Assembly: GCA_963675425.1 (NCBI GenBank)
Contig: OY776214.1
Span: 1,612,001 to 1,676,000 of the forward strand
Direction of reading: 5' to 3'
Source: Sporobacter sp963675425
GTDB taxonomy: Bacteria > Bacillota > Clostridia > Oscillospirales > Oscillospiraceae
DNA: 64,000 bases
In this document: piece by piece, positions 26,647 to 34,714 of the stretch
Layout of the letters: the number at the start of each line of letters is the position of its first letter
Numbering within the stretch: the stretch's first letter is position 1
Position numbers and translations under genes: made by a program
The notes under the pieces: model-generated
The model's input: only the letters and a program-made list of their open reading frames with translations
What the model was told of the DNA's origin: nothing
The model's database searches: none

Positions 26647-27108
26647 TTACAGGCTTGATAAAACGCTGAAGACCTCTTCAATATCGGGCAGCTGGCCCAG
26701 CTCGTAGACCTTGACCCATTTGACGATGCCGTTTTCATCGATGATAATGTTGACACGCTGGGAGATTCCCCAATCCTCGATCAAAATGCCGTAATCGCGC
26801 GCGACCTGCCCGTGCGGCCAGATATCGCACAACAGGCGGACATTCTCAATGCTTAAGACGGCCGACCAGGCCTTCTTGCTGGGCGCTGAATCCACACTCA
26901 GCCCGAGCGGAACCGTGCCGAGCTTTTTGAATCGGTCAAAATTGACTTCCAGTGCGCGCATCTGATCGGCGCACACACCGGTCCACGCGGCAGGATGCCA
27001 GGATAAAAGGACCTTTTGTCCTTTAAAGTCAGACAAGCGGACGCTGTTTTCCAGCGCGTCATCCAGCGTAAAATCGGGCGCGGGCGTCTTTATTTCTATC
27101 GGTTTCAT
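26647..27108 (-). CDS. Peroxiredoxin (AhpC/TSA family, Prx/BCP-like)
   Basis: A 153-residue thiol peroxidase. The peroxidatic site PxxxTxxC is seen as PAAWTGVC with Cys46, following APDFTLDDALENSVRLSDF at the N-terminus. A clear resolving cysteine appears as Cys in the middle region (VRLLCDIWPHG). It reduces peroxides with electrons from a thioredoxin-like donor. The start at 27108 (ATG) is better placed than the GTG at 27117 because GGAGG lies eight bases before it. It is the first gene of the korAB operon and may protect the oxygen-sensitive oxidoreductase. Confidence 0.85.
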   Translation of the reverse strand: MKPIEIKTPAPDFTLDDALENSVRLSDFKGQKVLLSWHPAAWTGVCADQMRALEVNFDRFKKLGTVPLGLSVDSAPSKKAWSAVLSIENVRLLCDIWPHGQVARDYGILIEDWGISQRVNIIIDENGIVKWVKVYELGQLPDIEEVFSVLSSL

Positions 27109-27322
27109 TTGATGCACCTCCCGGGGCAGACTGTTGTAATATTTCCTCAGTGGTACCGGCTTCGGTATTTAACATTCCGATAGGTCCGGACGGCCTTGAG
27201 AATACTATCAGTATAGCACATCTTCATTTATCTTCCAAATTACAAAAACGAGTGGGTTTGGTGCTTACGACGGTCAGCCGTCAATGGCAGAAAATGAAAT
27301 TGAAAAGATCGTTAAAAAGGTG

Positions 27323-27351
27323 TTGACAACGGGCGCATGTCGTTGTAAAAT
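27323..27351 (+). promoter_or_regulatory. tRNA-Val promoter
   Basis: A consensus TTGACA (27323-27328), a 17-base spacer and TAAAAT (27346-27351) lie 15 bases before the tRNA gene. Confidence 0.85.
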
Positions 27352-27366
27352 AACGCTTACTGACGT

Positions 27367-27442
27367 GGACGATTAGCTCAGCTGGTAGAGCATCCGCTTG
27401 ACGTGCGGAGGGTCAGCGGTTCAAGTCCGTTATCGTCCACCA
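27367..27442 (+). tRNA. tRNA-Val (GAC anticodon)
   Basis: A complete 76-base cloverleaf: acceptor stem GGACGAT/ATCGTCC, D arm with AGCTGGTAGA, anticodon stem TCCGC/GCGGA with loop TTGACGT, T arm AGCGG/CCGTT with TTCAAGT loop, discriminator A and an encoded CCA. The anticodon GAC reads valine codons GUC and GUU. It has its own promoter and terminator. Confidence 0.95.
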
Positions 27443-27444
27443 GT

Positions 27445-27489
27445 AAAATACCGGAAATCACGCAAAATGCGAGATTCCCGGTATTTTTA
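27445..27489 (+). terminator. tRNA-Val terminator
   Basis: AAAATACCGG and CCGGTATTTTT form the outer stem, with further pairing of ATC.CGC and GCGAGAT inside, followed by a T-run. Confidence 0.8.
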
Positions 27490-27688
27490 GTCAAAAACTT
27501 ATGGATTTGTTAAAAGATTGAGCTTATCACCTAAATGTGATAAACTGGAATATAATTGTCAACACCAAATTCGCCGGCTCCAGTCACAGAGCAACCATAG
27601 GGGACGCGAAAAGCTCGGTTCTACACTTACGAAATATGTAGCGAACTGGCTTTGTTAAATTGACAAGGTACAGTTGTGAATAAGACCT

Positions 27689-27745
27689 GCCGGACGAGTA
27701 CCGGCCAGCCTCTGATGTTGTTGGCACCAACATTAGAGGTTTTTT
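27689..27745 (+). ncRNA. Two-hairpin structure ending in a terminator, possibly a small RNA or orphan leader
   Basis: A GCCGG/CCGGC hairpin (27689-27705) is followed after three bases by a 12-base-pair stem CCTCTGATGTTG (27709-27720) with its complement at 27728-27739 and six T residues. The pattern is that of a terminated small RNA or of an attenuator whose gene has been lost. No open reading frame of good quality follows. The rest of the 27490-28087 gap is AT-rich and holds no gene that I can support. Confidence 0.4.
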
Positions 27746-27921
27746 ACGGACATGCCGTAATCACCATTTTACCATACGGCAATCTGAAAATATGGCACTA
27801 TTCACCAAATCCGCAATATTTGTTTCCAAATTGGCAATATGTAATATTATACCTTTTGTTCTGCTGAAGCTTGTCCTTTAATTTAAGGATGGGTCTTTTT
27901 TTATTTCACCGACTTGTGCTC

Positions 27922-27950
27922 GACCTTGTGCTCGATTTGAGCACAAGGTC
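27922..27950. repeat. Perfect 12-base-pair inverted repeat
   Basis: GACCTTGTGCTC and GAGCACAAGGTC with a five-base loop. The left arm is also a direct repeat of CTTGTGCTCGA just before it. There is no T-run. It lies in the AT-rich gap left of the insertion sequence. Confidence 0.6.
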
Positions 27951-28087
27951 AGTAGCTAAACTATACCAACAATGTGAATATGATAATCCGCGCTAAATAC
28001 CACATTCCGTAATAATTGTTAATATATTAAAAATAAGTGTTTCAACATTGTTTAGGTGGTTGTTTATATATTATGAAAGGATAGTGA

Positions 28088-28223
28088 GTAACAAGATTGT
28101 TTTGCTATGAAAAAGAGACAGAACCTGGAACGGTAGTTATGTGTGCAGATGATAAAGTGTCTGCGTCTGAATTACCAGAGCCTATTAGAGGCTATTACAT
28201 AGACGTTTGGATGAAACCAACAT
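28088..28223 (+). pseudogene. Gene fragment interrupted by the insertion sequence (left part)
   Basis: An open stretch reads up to the left end of the IS (…ELPEPIRGYYIDVWMKPT) after an in-frame stop at 28085-28087. It is short, has no start codon with a ribosome-binding site, and no family is recognised. It may be the remainder of the gene whose other part appears to the right of the IS at 29478. The two parts are not in one frame across the element. Confidence 0.3.
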
Positions 28224-28266
28224 TGTAATGGTCAAGCAAATTTGTAACGCCGCTGTCTAAATAAAT

Positions 28267-29124
28267 CTAACGAAATCTTGCTTCATAAGGCGTCAGATAG
28301 TCGTTGTATGAGTGCGGGCGAACCTGATTGTACCAAACATAAGCGTACTCCGAAACAGCAAGAGATAATTCTTCGTCGGTACGAAAATTAAAGCGATTTA
28401 TCAGTTCCGCTTTGAAAGTATTGTAATATCGCTCCATAGGCGCATTGTCGTAAGGACAACCTGCTGCACTCATACTCTGAGTGATGCGATTTTGCTGACA
28501 GTAGAGAACGAACTGAAGAGAGGTGAATTGGCTCCCTTGATCTGAATGAAGTATCAGATTTTCGGGTAGCTTCTTCTGGCAATGGAGTGCTTTTTCAAGA
28601 GTCCTGATTGCCAAATCACTCGTAATCCAGCTACCGGTTTCGCTTGAAACAACGCTTCGGTCATATAAGTCAATGACGGTGCAGTTGTATCGAACAGAAC
28701 CGTTGGTAAGAAAAATGTAGGTAAAATCTGTACACCAAACCTGATTGGCTTGGCTTGTCGCGAAATTTTGTTTGACGAGGTTCGGGAAGATTTTGTGGGC
28801 ACGTCCTTTTTGATATCCTGGCCGCTTGCGACGGCAAACACATTGCAGATGAAGCTCCTTGTTCATGTAATTGTGAACAGTGTTTTTGCTTAAAAATATC
28901 TGTTTCCTTGCGAGAAAGATACGCATGCTTCGGTGGCCCAGGATCCCGCCGAATTCATGATAAATATCTTTAATCTCGCGGAGGATTTCTTCCTTCTTAG
29001 CCAAATACGGGGCCTTGGTTTGCTTTAGATAATTGTAGTATGCGTTTGGAAATATTCGCATTCGCTTCAATAGCCAGCGAATTCCGAATCTTTTTTGATG
29101 ATTTTCTATGAATCGATATGCCAC
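28267..29124 (-). CDS. IS3-family transposase OrfB (DDE integrase domain)
   Basis: The catalytic half of the transposase, 285 residues. The N-terminal part is the HTH_21-like segment found before the rve core in IS150-type proteins. The DDE residues are in VWCTDFTYIF, LILHSDQGSQF and APMERYYNTFKAE, the spacing of IS3-family integrases. The frame is intact and overlaps orfA by one base, so an OrfAB fusion would need a programmed frameshift. The element appears functional at the coding level. Confidence 0.92.
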   Translation of the reverse strand: MAYRFIENHQKRFGIRWLLKRMRIFPNAYYNYLKQTKAPYLAKKEEILREIKDIYHEFGGILGHRSMRIFLARKQIFLSKNTVHNYMNKELHLQCVCRRKRPGYQKGRAHKIFPNLVKQNFATSQANQVWCTDFTYIFLTNGSVRYNCTVIDLYDRSVVSSETGSWITSDLAIRTLEKALHCQKKLPENLILHSDQGSQFTSLQFVLYCQQNRITQSMSAAGCPYDNAPMERYYNTFKAELINRFNFRTDEELSLAVSEYAYVWYNQVRPHSYNDYLTPYEARFR

Positions 29125-29405
29125 TAATCGATTTCCTTCGCAAAGAATGCCGCTGCTTTTTTTAGAAAGTCATTTTCTTTCTTCGCTTCCGCAAGTTCTT
29201 GTCGGAGCTGCCGAACCTCCCGCATTAATTCGTATTCTGATTTAGCGGCATCATTGGTTTGGCATTCTTCACGATAAGCTCGAACCCAATTCGAAATGGT
29301 TGCTTTACAGACTCCATATTCAACAGCAAGGCTGGATATGGTTCGACCGTCCTGAACGTGTAATTTGACTACTTTTTTCTTTGTTTCGTCGGTAATAGTT
29401 TGCAT
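29124..29405 (-). CDS. IS3-family transposase OrfA (helix-turn-helix)
   Basis: A 93-residue DNA-binding protein: residues 1-55 form the helix-turn-helix (TISSLAVEYGVCKATISNWV), followed by a leucine-zipper coiled coil (MREVRQLRQELAEAKKENDFLKKAAAFF) quoted in parts as REVRQLRQELAEAKKEND. It ends with a stop that overlaps the orfB start codon. It recognises the inverted repeats of the element. Confidence 0.9.
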   Translation of the reverse strand: MQTITDETKKKVVKLHVQDGRTISSLAVEYGVCKATISNWVRAYREECQTNDAAKSEYELMREVRQLRQELAEAKKENDFLKKAAAFFAKEID

Positions 29406-29477
29406 TGTTAACCCCTCTTCCTAATAGATATTGTAATCTATTAGACAGGTGCGTTACAAATTCAATATACCATTACA

Positions 29478-29750
29478 CCTTATAATAACCTTGTAATTAC
29501 ACAAGCTTCCGTTACGTTGGACTTTGGAAACGGTACATCCGCTTGGCGAAATTATTCCCATTCCGGAACCGATGAGTACATAATTTATATGTACTATCCC
29601 CCCGTAGTATATTCACCTGGCACTTACACATATTCTATTACTGCTGCTAGTATCTATGCTCCTCATGGTACAAGTACTAATGGAACACCGTGGTTCTATT
29701 ACGGTACTGATATTGGCTCAAACACTCCACTATCGCTAACTGTTAGGTAG
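29478..29750 (+). pseudogene. Gene fragment interrupted by the insertion sequence (right part)
   Basis: An open frame starts at the right IS boundary (PYNNLVITQASVTLDFGN) and runs to a stop at 29750, 90 codons, rich in Tyr, Thr, Ser and Gly like a secreted or fibrous surface domain. Only an internal TTG is available as a start and no ribosome-binding site is seen, so it is taken as the truncated 3' part of a gene broken by the IS. The family is not recognised. Confidence 0.45.
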
Positions 29751-29795
29751 GTAATAGAAAGTAATTTGAAAAAAGCTGGTTAGGAGACTTACATT

Positions 29796-30833
29796 ATGAA
29801 AAAACTTGGTTTTATTATGATCGTCTTTATTCTTCTGTCAGGTTGTTCCGCCGTTGGCAACAATGAACCCAACGGCGGAACCAACAACAATAAAGTTCAG
29901 ACAACATATACACTCTCTAATAGTAATATTGGAGATCGTTTTGAAGAAGTTTACAATCAAGAAGATATCATAGGTGTCACTGTGCCAATCGCATCCACCA
30001 CTTTTGCTGATTTGTCTGCGGAATTCAGCCTTCAATTTGACGCTGATTTATTACTATATAGTTGCAAATATAATATATATTGTGATAATCAAAGTAAACT
30101 TGAATACTATAATAAAGCCGTTGAATATTTGACACAACTATATGGAAGTCCTGACATAAAACAGTTTTGCGACGAATACGGCGAATCTGTAGGTTCTATT
30201 GAAAATATGCTTGAGGGAAACGGCTTTGCTGAAATTAGCTGGATTGCAGATGATGAAACATCTATTAGTCTTAATTGGGTTAACGAAGGTAGCTTGAACG
30301 TCGTATTTTCAAGTAGCATGGGCACTCTTGCAGAAACAGCTGGTTTTTCTAACTTCAGTTGGGGTGACAGCATATATGATGTTTTAGAAACCGAAACCGG
30401 ATCTCTGCTACTATTAGAGACTGTATCTGATTTTGCAGATTTAGACGATGTCCCTACATTTTACATCATTTCCAAAAATCGATCAGATGAATTTGTGTTT
30501 AATGGTTTATATTATGACTTATCAAATTTTAAGATAGATGATTTAAATAAGTATGAAAGATATACGCTTATTAGAGAATACTTAACAGATTGCTACGGGG
30601 AACCTACTTTGGAAAATCTGCTTGATGACAACGGCAGTGTTTCAAGCTTAGATGAAGTAAAGGTGGCAGACGGTAATATCAGCAGTAATTGGGTTGTATC
30701 TTTAGATAATGATGGTAGCAATATGGCGATCACTGTAAATTTAGATGACACGTCATTTAATGTTTTCATCTATTATTATATTCGTCAACTCGACGGTAAT
30801 TTAACCATAAATGAAGATGATCCAGTTAGCTAG
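29796..30833 (+). CDS. Secreted lipoprotein with two related halves
   Basis: A 345-residue lipoprotein: signal peptide with lipobox LLSGC at about residues 13-17, then an Asn/Thr-rich linker. The mature part has two related segments, each with the pattern YLTxxYGxP followed by an acidic region and a W-x-V/L-N beta stretch: YLTQLYGSPDIKQFCDEYGE near residue 108 and YLTDCYGEPTLENLLDDNG near residue 265. They suggest an internal duplication. No family is recognised. The gene is AT-rich compared with most of the window and lies between mobile-element debris. Confidence 0.7.
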   Translation: MKKLGFIMIVFILLSGCSAVGNNEPNGGTNNNKVQTTYTLSNSNIGDRFEEVYNQEDIIGVTVPIASTTFADLSAEFSLQFDADLLLYSCKYNIYCDNQSKLEYYNKAVEYLTQLYGSPDIKQFCDEYGESVGSIENMLEGNGFAEISWIADDETSISLNWVNEGSLNVVFSSSMGTLAETAGFSNFSWGDSIYDVLETETGSLLLLETVSDFADLDDVPTFYIISKNRSDEFVFNGLYYDLSNFKIDDLNKYERYTLIREYLTDCYGEPTLENLLDDNGSVSSLDEVKVADGNISSNWVVSLDNDGSNMAITVNLDDTSFNVFIYYYIRQLDGNLTINEDDPVS

Positions 30834-31197
30834 GTTCCCTAATAGATTGCCACCACAGAAAAGACATATTACTACTGACTGCGTTGGCTCCGGCAAGTAG
30901 CTTGTGAAAACACACAGCCAAAATGGAATCAGATAAAAAGAAGAAGAACGATGTTGCAAACAGAGGGCGGCACCACATAATTATGCAACATATTGATAAA
31001 TGCTTTAGGCCTCGACTCTTATATATAAGAAACCTAATATATCCACTTGTCGTCAGGCTCCGTTGCCGCAATGTATCATGCTTATAACTCTCTCTATCAT
31101 GGGCATCCAATATTCGTCCCATTTGATGTATTTTTACTCTTGAGATTACCGGAAGTAAACAGGCCTATTACAAACCCCTTTCTAGAATCTTCCGAAG
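30834..31197. other. AT-rich gap without a gene
   Basis: No credible coding sequence, RNA or terminator is seen here. Short open frames on both strands have no ribosome-binding site. A stop codon (TAG near 31182) lies in frame just before the Ig-like fragment that follows. Confidence 0.5.
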
Positions 31198-31685
31198 TTG
31201 CTGACCGTAACGGCAACGGCGGCAGACGGCTCTGGCGTAACAGGCAGTGTAGATATTACGGTAAATACGACGACAGTGTCGGTCACGGGTGTATCGCTTG
31301 ATAGCACCAACAAAACGCTGACAGTGGGCGATTCCGCAACGCTAACCGTAACGGTTGCCCCGGATAATGCCACAGATAAAACGGTTACTTGGAGCAGTTC
31401 GGATACAGACGTAGCCACAGTAGACAACACAGGCAAGGTCACAGCATTGCAAGCGGGTACGGCATCAATAACTGCAACTACTGAGGACGGAAGCTACACA
31501 GCAAGCTGCGGTATCGGTTCCGTACACTCCGGCAACTGGTGAAGATGTGAATGCCATCGTGGTTTACTACATTAACGCCTCCGGTGAGCTGGCAACAGTC
31601 CCGAACTGTGTCTATGATGCGACAACCGGCACCGTGACCTTTACAACAAGACTAAAGAGAACGGTACAAGAATTTCAAGCGATTT
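31198..31685 (+). pseudogene. Frameshifted fragment of a Big_2-domain surface protein
   Basis: The first frame encodes one bacterial Ig-like (Big_2) domain: VTGVSLDSTNKTLTVGDSAT, then WSSSDTDVATVDNTGKVTAL and GTASITATTEDG. It then runs off into a stop at 31542, but another frame continues in sense (NAIVVYYINASGELATVPNC, then TTGTVTFTT) to about 31685. There is no start codon with a ribosome-binding site and no signal peptide. It is the decayed C-terminal part of a cell-surface protein. Confidence 0.7.
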
Positions 31686-31944
31686 GAATGGTATTTACGT
31701 GTTCCGTGTTCTCTGTTTTTTGCCAATTAGCAAGAAGGGAATTGGGTATCGAACAGTAACCACGCGATTAGTTCAGGACATATTCTTGATGTCCATTTCA
31801 CATAATGCAATTACTAAAGGGTTTGACCAAAAAAGATGAGATCCTTTTATTTATAGGTACAATCCTTACGGATGCGAACCGTACGCTCTCCGTATCCAGC
31901 TTTTCAGTCGTCTTTAAACTCAACACATATCATTATTGCAGTGT

Positions 31945-33933
31945 TTACATGATATCGAGCGCGGCCATGAAGCCGTCTCTTGTGGCTGCATCAACTTTAG
32001 CCGGCCGGACACAATCGCCAATCTTATATGTTCTAATATCCCCGATGATTTTTTCGAGCCCCTCAGTGGAATTAGACTTCATACCCAGGGCATATATCAC
32101 GCAATCGGCTTCTATAACGGTCTCGGTGCCGTCTTTGCACGCTATCCGGACGGACGCTGGCAATATCTCGAGACAGCGCGTTTGCGTATACGACAGTATA
32201 CTTTCCGCATCCATCTCCCGGATCAGCGCTTCTCTATACATACCAAAGGAGTCGTTGGCAATCCTCGGCAGCATCTCAATGATAGTGACCTCATGCCCCG
32301 TTTTGGCCAGGTGTAGGGCCGTCTCACAGCCCACGAGGCCGCCGCCAACCATGATGACACGTCTGCCGGGCGTATATCCGTAATAGACATCAATAGCCTG
32401 ATGGATTTTCCCGATGCCCGGTATCGGGAGCATCGCCGGGTGTGAGCCCACCGCCAAGATAACGGCATCCGGCTTGATTTCCTGTATAAACGCTGCATCG
32501 ACAACCGTATCAAGCAGAACCTTCACGCCGCGGCGTTCTGTGACCCGGACGAGTAAGTCTTTAAAATTTCTTAAATCCTCCTTATCAACGTCGGTGTCGG
32601 TAAAGTTCAATAGTCCGCCAAGCCTGGATTCTTTCTCAGCAAGAATGACCTTATGTCCGCGCTCGGCGGCTGTAATAGCTGCCTGCATTCCGGCCGGCCC
32701 TCCACCGACAACGAGAACCGTTTTCGATGATGTCGGACACGGGAACGATGCCGGATCAATGGGCAGGTTTGAGACGGGATTGATTGTGCAGGTGCCGACG
32801 CGTTTGGCAAGCTCGGTACTAGGCCATGGTATATCTGTATAACCCTCCTCCGGCGAGCCGGGGAAGCAATTGAAGCAGCGGACGCACCGGCGAATCTCGT
32901 CTGCTTTTCCGGCAAAGGTTTTGGCCGGAAAATACGGGTCGGCCAGCATCTGCCGGCCAAGGATTACATAGTCGGCTTTACCGTCAGCGATGATCCGCTC
33001 GGCCTGCTCCGGCGAATTGATACCGCCCACGACGCCGACGGGCAGCGATGTATATTTCTTTACCGCCGCAGCCAAATCGGCGTTACAGCCGTGAGGGACA
33101 AACATTGAAGAGAATTGGCGTGTCGTAATCGGCTCGGTATAAAGGCCCGCGGAGACATGTATGAGGTCGGCTGTGCCTTCGAGCATTTTGCAAAAACGGC
33201 CTGTCTCATCTGCTGTGATACCGCCCTCGACACCCTCATCCCCGCTCAGGCGCACTTCGATCAGAAAGTCGGGCCCAACGCGATGTCTTATGCCTTTGAT
33301 GACATCAAGCGGAAATCTGGCCCTATTCTCAAGCACACCGCCGTATTCATCATTTCTGCTGTTTGTGCGCGCGGAGAGAAATTGCGAAAAAATAAACCCA
33401 TGGCCGGCGTGAATCAGCACGCCGTCAAACCCGGCGGCCTTCATGAATTCGGCTGCGTCCGTAAAATCCTTGATAATACGTGCCATATCTTCTTGCGTCA
33501 TCGCTGCGACCCTGACGCCGTCTGCTCGTGTCATTGCAACAGGGCCTATCGGATCCTTCTGCCCCTCAAACGGTGTTTTTTCAGCGCCAGGGTGCGCCAG
33601 CTCGATCATTGCAACGGCGCCATGTTTCTCAATAAGCGTCGCGTAGTGTCCGATCGCCTCAAAAGCCCTGCCTGAATGTATCGTGAAATCAAACGGCGGA
33701 AACGGGAGCCTGTTGGCGTCTGTAAAATTGACGTCTGTTTCGCCGACATAAACTGCCGCCGCGCCGCCTTTGGCGATCGACTCAATTTTCCGGTATGCTC
33801 GCGGCCCCGCCTCCGGGTCGATAGCGATCATGCCAAAGGCCATTGGCGCGTTGACGATTCTGTTTTTATACGTTTTTTTGCCCACTTTCATCGGGCTCAT
33901 TAAGAGAGTGAACCGGGCATTTGAGTTAACCAT
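31945..33933 (-). CDS. Enoate-reductase/dienoyl-CoA-reductase-type NADH:flavin oxidoreductase
   Basis: A three-domain FMN, 4Fe-4S and FAD enzyme of 662 residues. The TIM barrel of the old yellow enzyme type has the motif HAGHGFIFSQFLSARTN with RNDEYGG. The iron-sulfur cluster residues are CVRCFNC and, after an unusually long insert, CTINP. The FAD site is VVGGGPAGMQAAITAAERGH, the pyridine-nucleotide site VGGGLVGCETALHLAKTGH. Such enzymes reduce activated C=C bonds in bile-acid, cinnamate, dienoyl-CoA or steroid metabolism. The enzyme resembles the one at 60068 more than the one at 52371. Upstream is a fragment of a PucR-type regulator. Confidence 0.9.
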   Translation of the reverse strand: MVNSNARFTLLMSPMKVGKKTYKNRIVNAPMAFGMIAIDPEAGPRAYRKIESIAKGGAAAVYVGETDVNFTDANRLPFPPFDFTIHSGRAFEAIGHYATLIEKHGAVAMIELAHPGAEKTPFEGQKDPIGPVAMTRADGVRVAAMTQEDMARIIKDFTDAAEFMKAAGFDGVLIHAGHGFIFSQFLSARTNSRNDEYGGVLENRARFPLDVIKGIRHRVGPDFLIEVRLSGDEGVEGGITADETGRFCKMLEGTADLIHVSAGLYTEPITTRQFSSMFVPHGCNADLAAAVKKYTSLPVGVVGGINSPEQAERIIADGKADYVILGRQMLADPYFPAKTFAGKADEIRRCVRCFNCFPGSPEEGYTDIPWPSTELAKRVGTCTINPVSNLPIDPASFPCPTSSKTVLVVGGGPAGMQAAITAAERGHKVILAEKESRLGGLLNFTDTDVDKEDLRNFKDLLVRVTERRGVKVLLDTVVDAAFIQEIKPDAVILAVGSHPAMLPIPGIGKIHQAIDVYYGYTPGRRVIMVGGGLVGCETALHLAKTGHEVTIIEMLPRIANDSFGMYREALIREMDAESILSYTQTRCLEILPASVRIACKDGTETVIEADCVIYALGMKSNSTEGLEKIIGDIRTYKIGDCVRPAKVDAATRDGFMAALDIM

Positions 33934-33993
33934 TGTAAGCCTCCTTAAATAATTTTACTTTTGTTTAATATCACGGCTTTGACGAACATCAGG

Positions 33994-34182
33994 TTATACC
34001 ATATGTTTTTTGCTCATTTCAATGTGGTATGAAAGCAGCAAATACACGTGCACATTAATATCATTCAGGTCGGTTTCTATTAGTTTGTTGATACGCTGCA
34101 GGCGATACAGCAATGAATATCTGTGAATGAATAAACATTTCGCTGTCTCCACGGCGTTTCTGTCTTCTCCGCTTTCCGGCAA
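33994..34182 (-). pseudogene. C-terminal fragment of a PucR/CdaR-type regulator
   Basis: The encoded segment AVETAKCLFIHRYSLLYRLQ is the helix-turn-helix of PucR C-terminal domains (compare ..LFIHRNTLLYRLKRI..). The frame is preceded by an in-frame TAA at 34183-34185, so the N-terminal 250 or more residues are missing. An insertion sequence lies about 160 bases further away in the direction of its lost 5' part. It reads in the same direction as the neighbouring enoate-reductase-type gene. Confidence 0.7.
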
Positions 34183-34412
34183 TTATCCACATACTCAATT
34201 TCATTCGATCACCCCACCTGTCATTATAGTGCTATGTGCGCAGCAGGGCAACTCTAAAGACGCTTTTCCGAGTGTGCTGCAATGGTTTTTTATGCTCCGG
34301 TACTCTTCATTATATGAATTATGAGACATCCGACCAACCTGCCCCCCGATCTTTGTGCCAGTATGAGAGTTAGTAAAGATATGATAAACTAACAAAAAGG
34401 AGCTGGGACAAG

Positions 34413-34691
34413 ATGTCAAAGAAGACGTTCACAACGGAGCAGATCATTGTCAAACTACGCGAAATCGAAGTGCTTTGCGGCCAAGGCAGGACAATCGCCG
34501 AAGCGGTACGGCAGGCGGAAATATCTGAGCAGACATATTACCGCTGGCGGAAAACCTACGGCGGTATGAACACTGCAGAGGCCAGACGTTTGAAGGAGCT
34601 TGAAAAAGAAAACACGCGGCTTAAAAAGCTTGTAGCCGATTTGAGCCTTGATAACGCGATTTTGAAGGACGTAAACTCAAAAAACTTCTAA
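34413..34691 (+). CDS. IS407-like transposase OrfA
   Basis: A 92-residue helix-turn-helix protein (FTTEQIIVKLREIEVLCGQG, then SEQTYYRWRKTYGGM) with a following coiled coil (LKELEKENTRLKKLVADLSL). AAGGAG precedes the ATG. Its end carries the A-AAA-AAC heptamer at 34679-34685, from which a -1 shift leads into orfB (frame ...KKLLSPIKRQAAVRYV). Confidence 0.92.
   Translation: MSKKTFTTEQIIVKLREIEVLCGQGRTIAEAVRQAEISEQTYYRWRKTYGGMNTAEARRLKELEKENTRLKKLVADLSLDNAILKDVNSKNF
34679..34685 (+). promoter_or_regulatory. Slippery heptamer for -1 frameshift (orfA to orfB)
   Basis: A AAA AAC in the orfA frame is a canonical slippery sequence. After a -1 shift the orfB frame is open straight into the integrase domain. 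Confidence 0.7.
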
Positions 34692-34714
34692 GCCCGATCA
34701 AGCGGCAGGCAGCC

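Larger units (their letters stand above)
28224..29477 (-). mobile_element. IS3-family insertion sequence (IS150-like)
   Basis: About 1.25 kb, bounded by imperfect inverted repeats that begin TGTAATGGT at each end (28224 and, on the other strand, 29477) and continue with ATTTGTAACGC and CTGTCTAA blocks. Ends are TG...CA as in the IS3 family. Two transposase genes are in the usual order, orfA then orfB, on the minus strand. No clear target duplication is visible: the flanks are ACAT and CCTT. Confidence 0.85.

Noticed and set aside
27367..27442. Attachment-site duplication of the tRNA-Val 3' end
   Set aside because: No repeat of the T-arm and acceptor sequence was seen downstream within the AT-rich region, and no integrase gene is present.
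27676..27867. 63-codon frame after the two-hairpin structure
   Set aside because: It contains the terminator hairpin in its coding part and has no ribosome-binding site.
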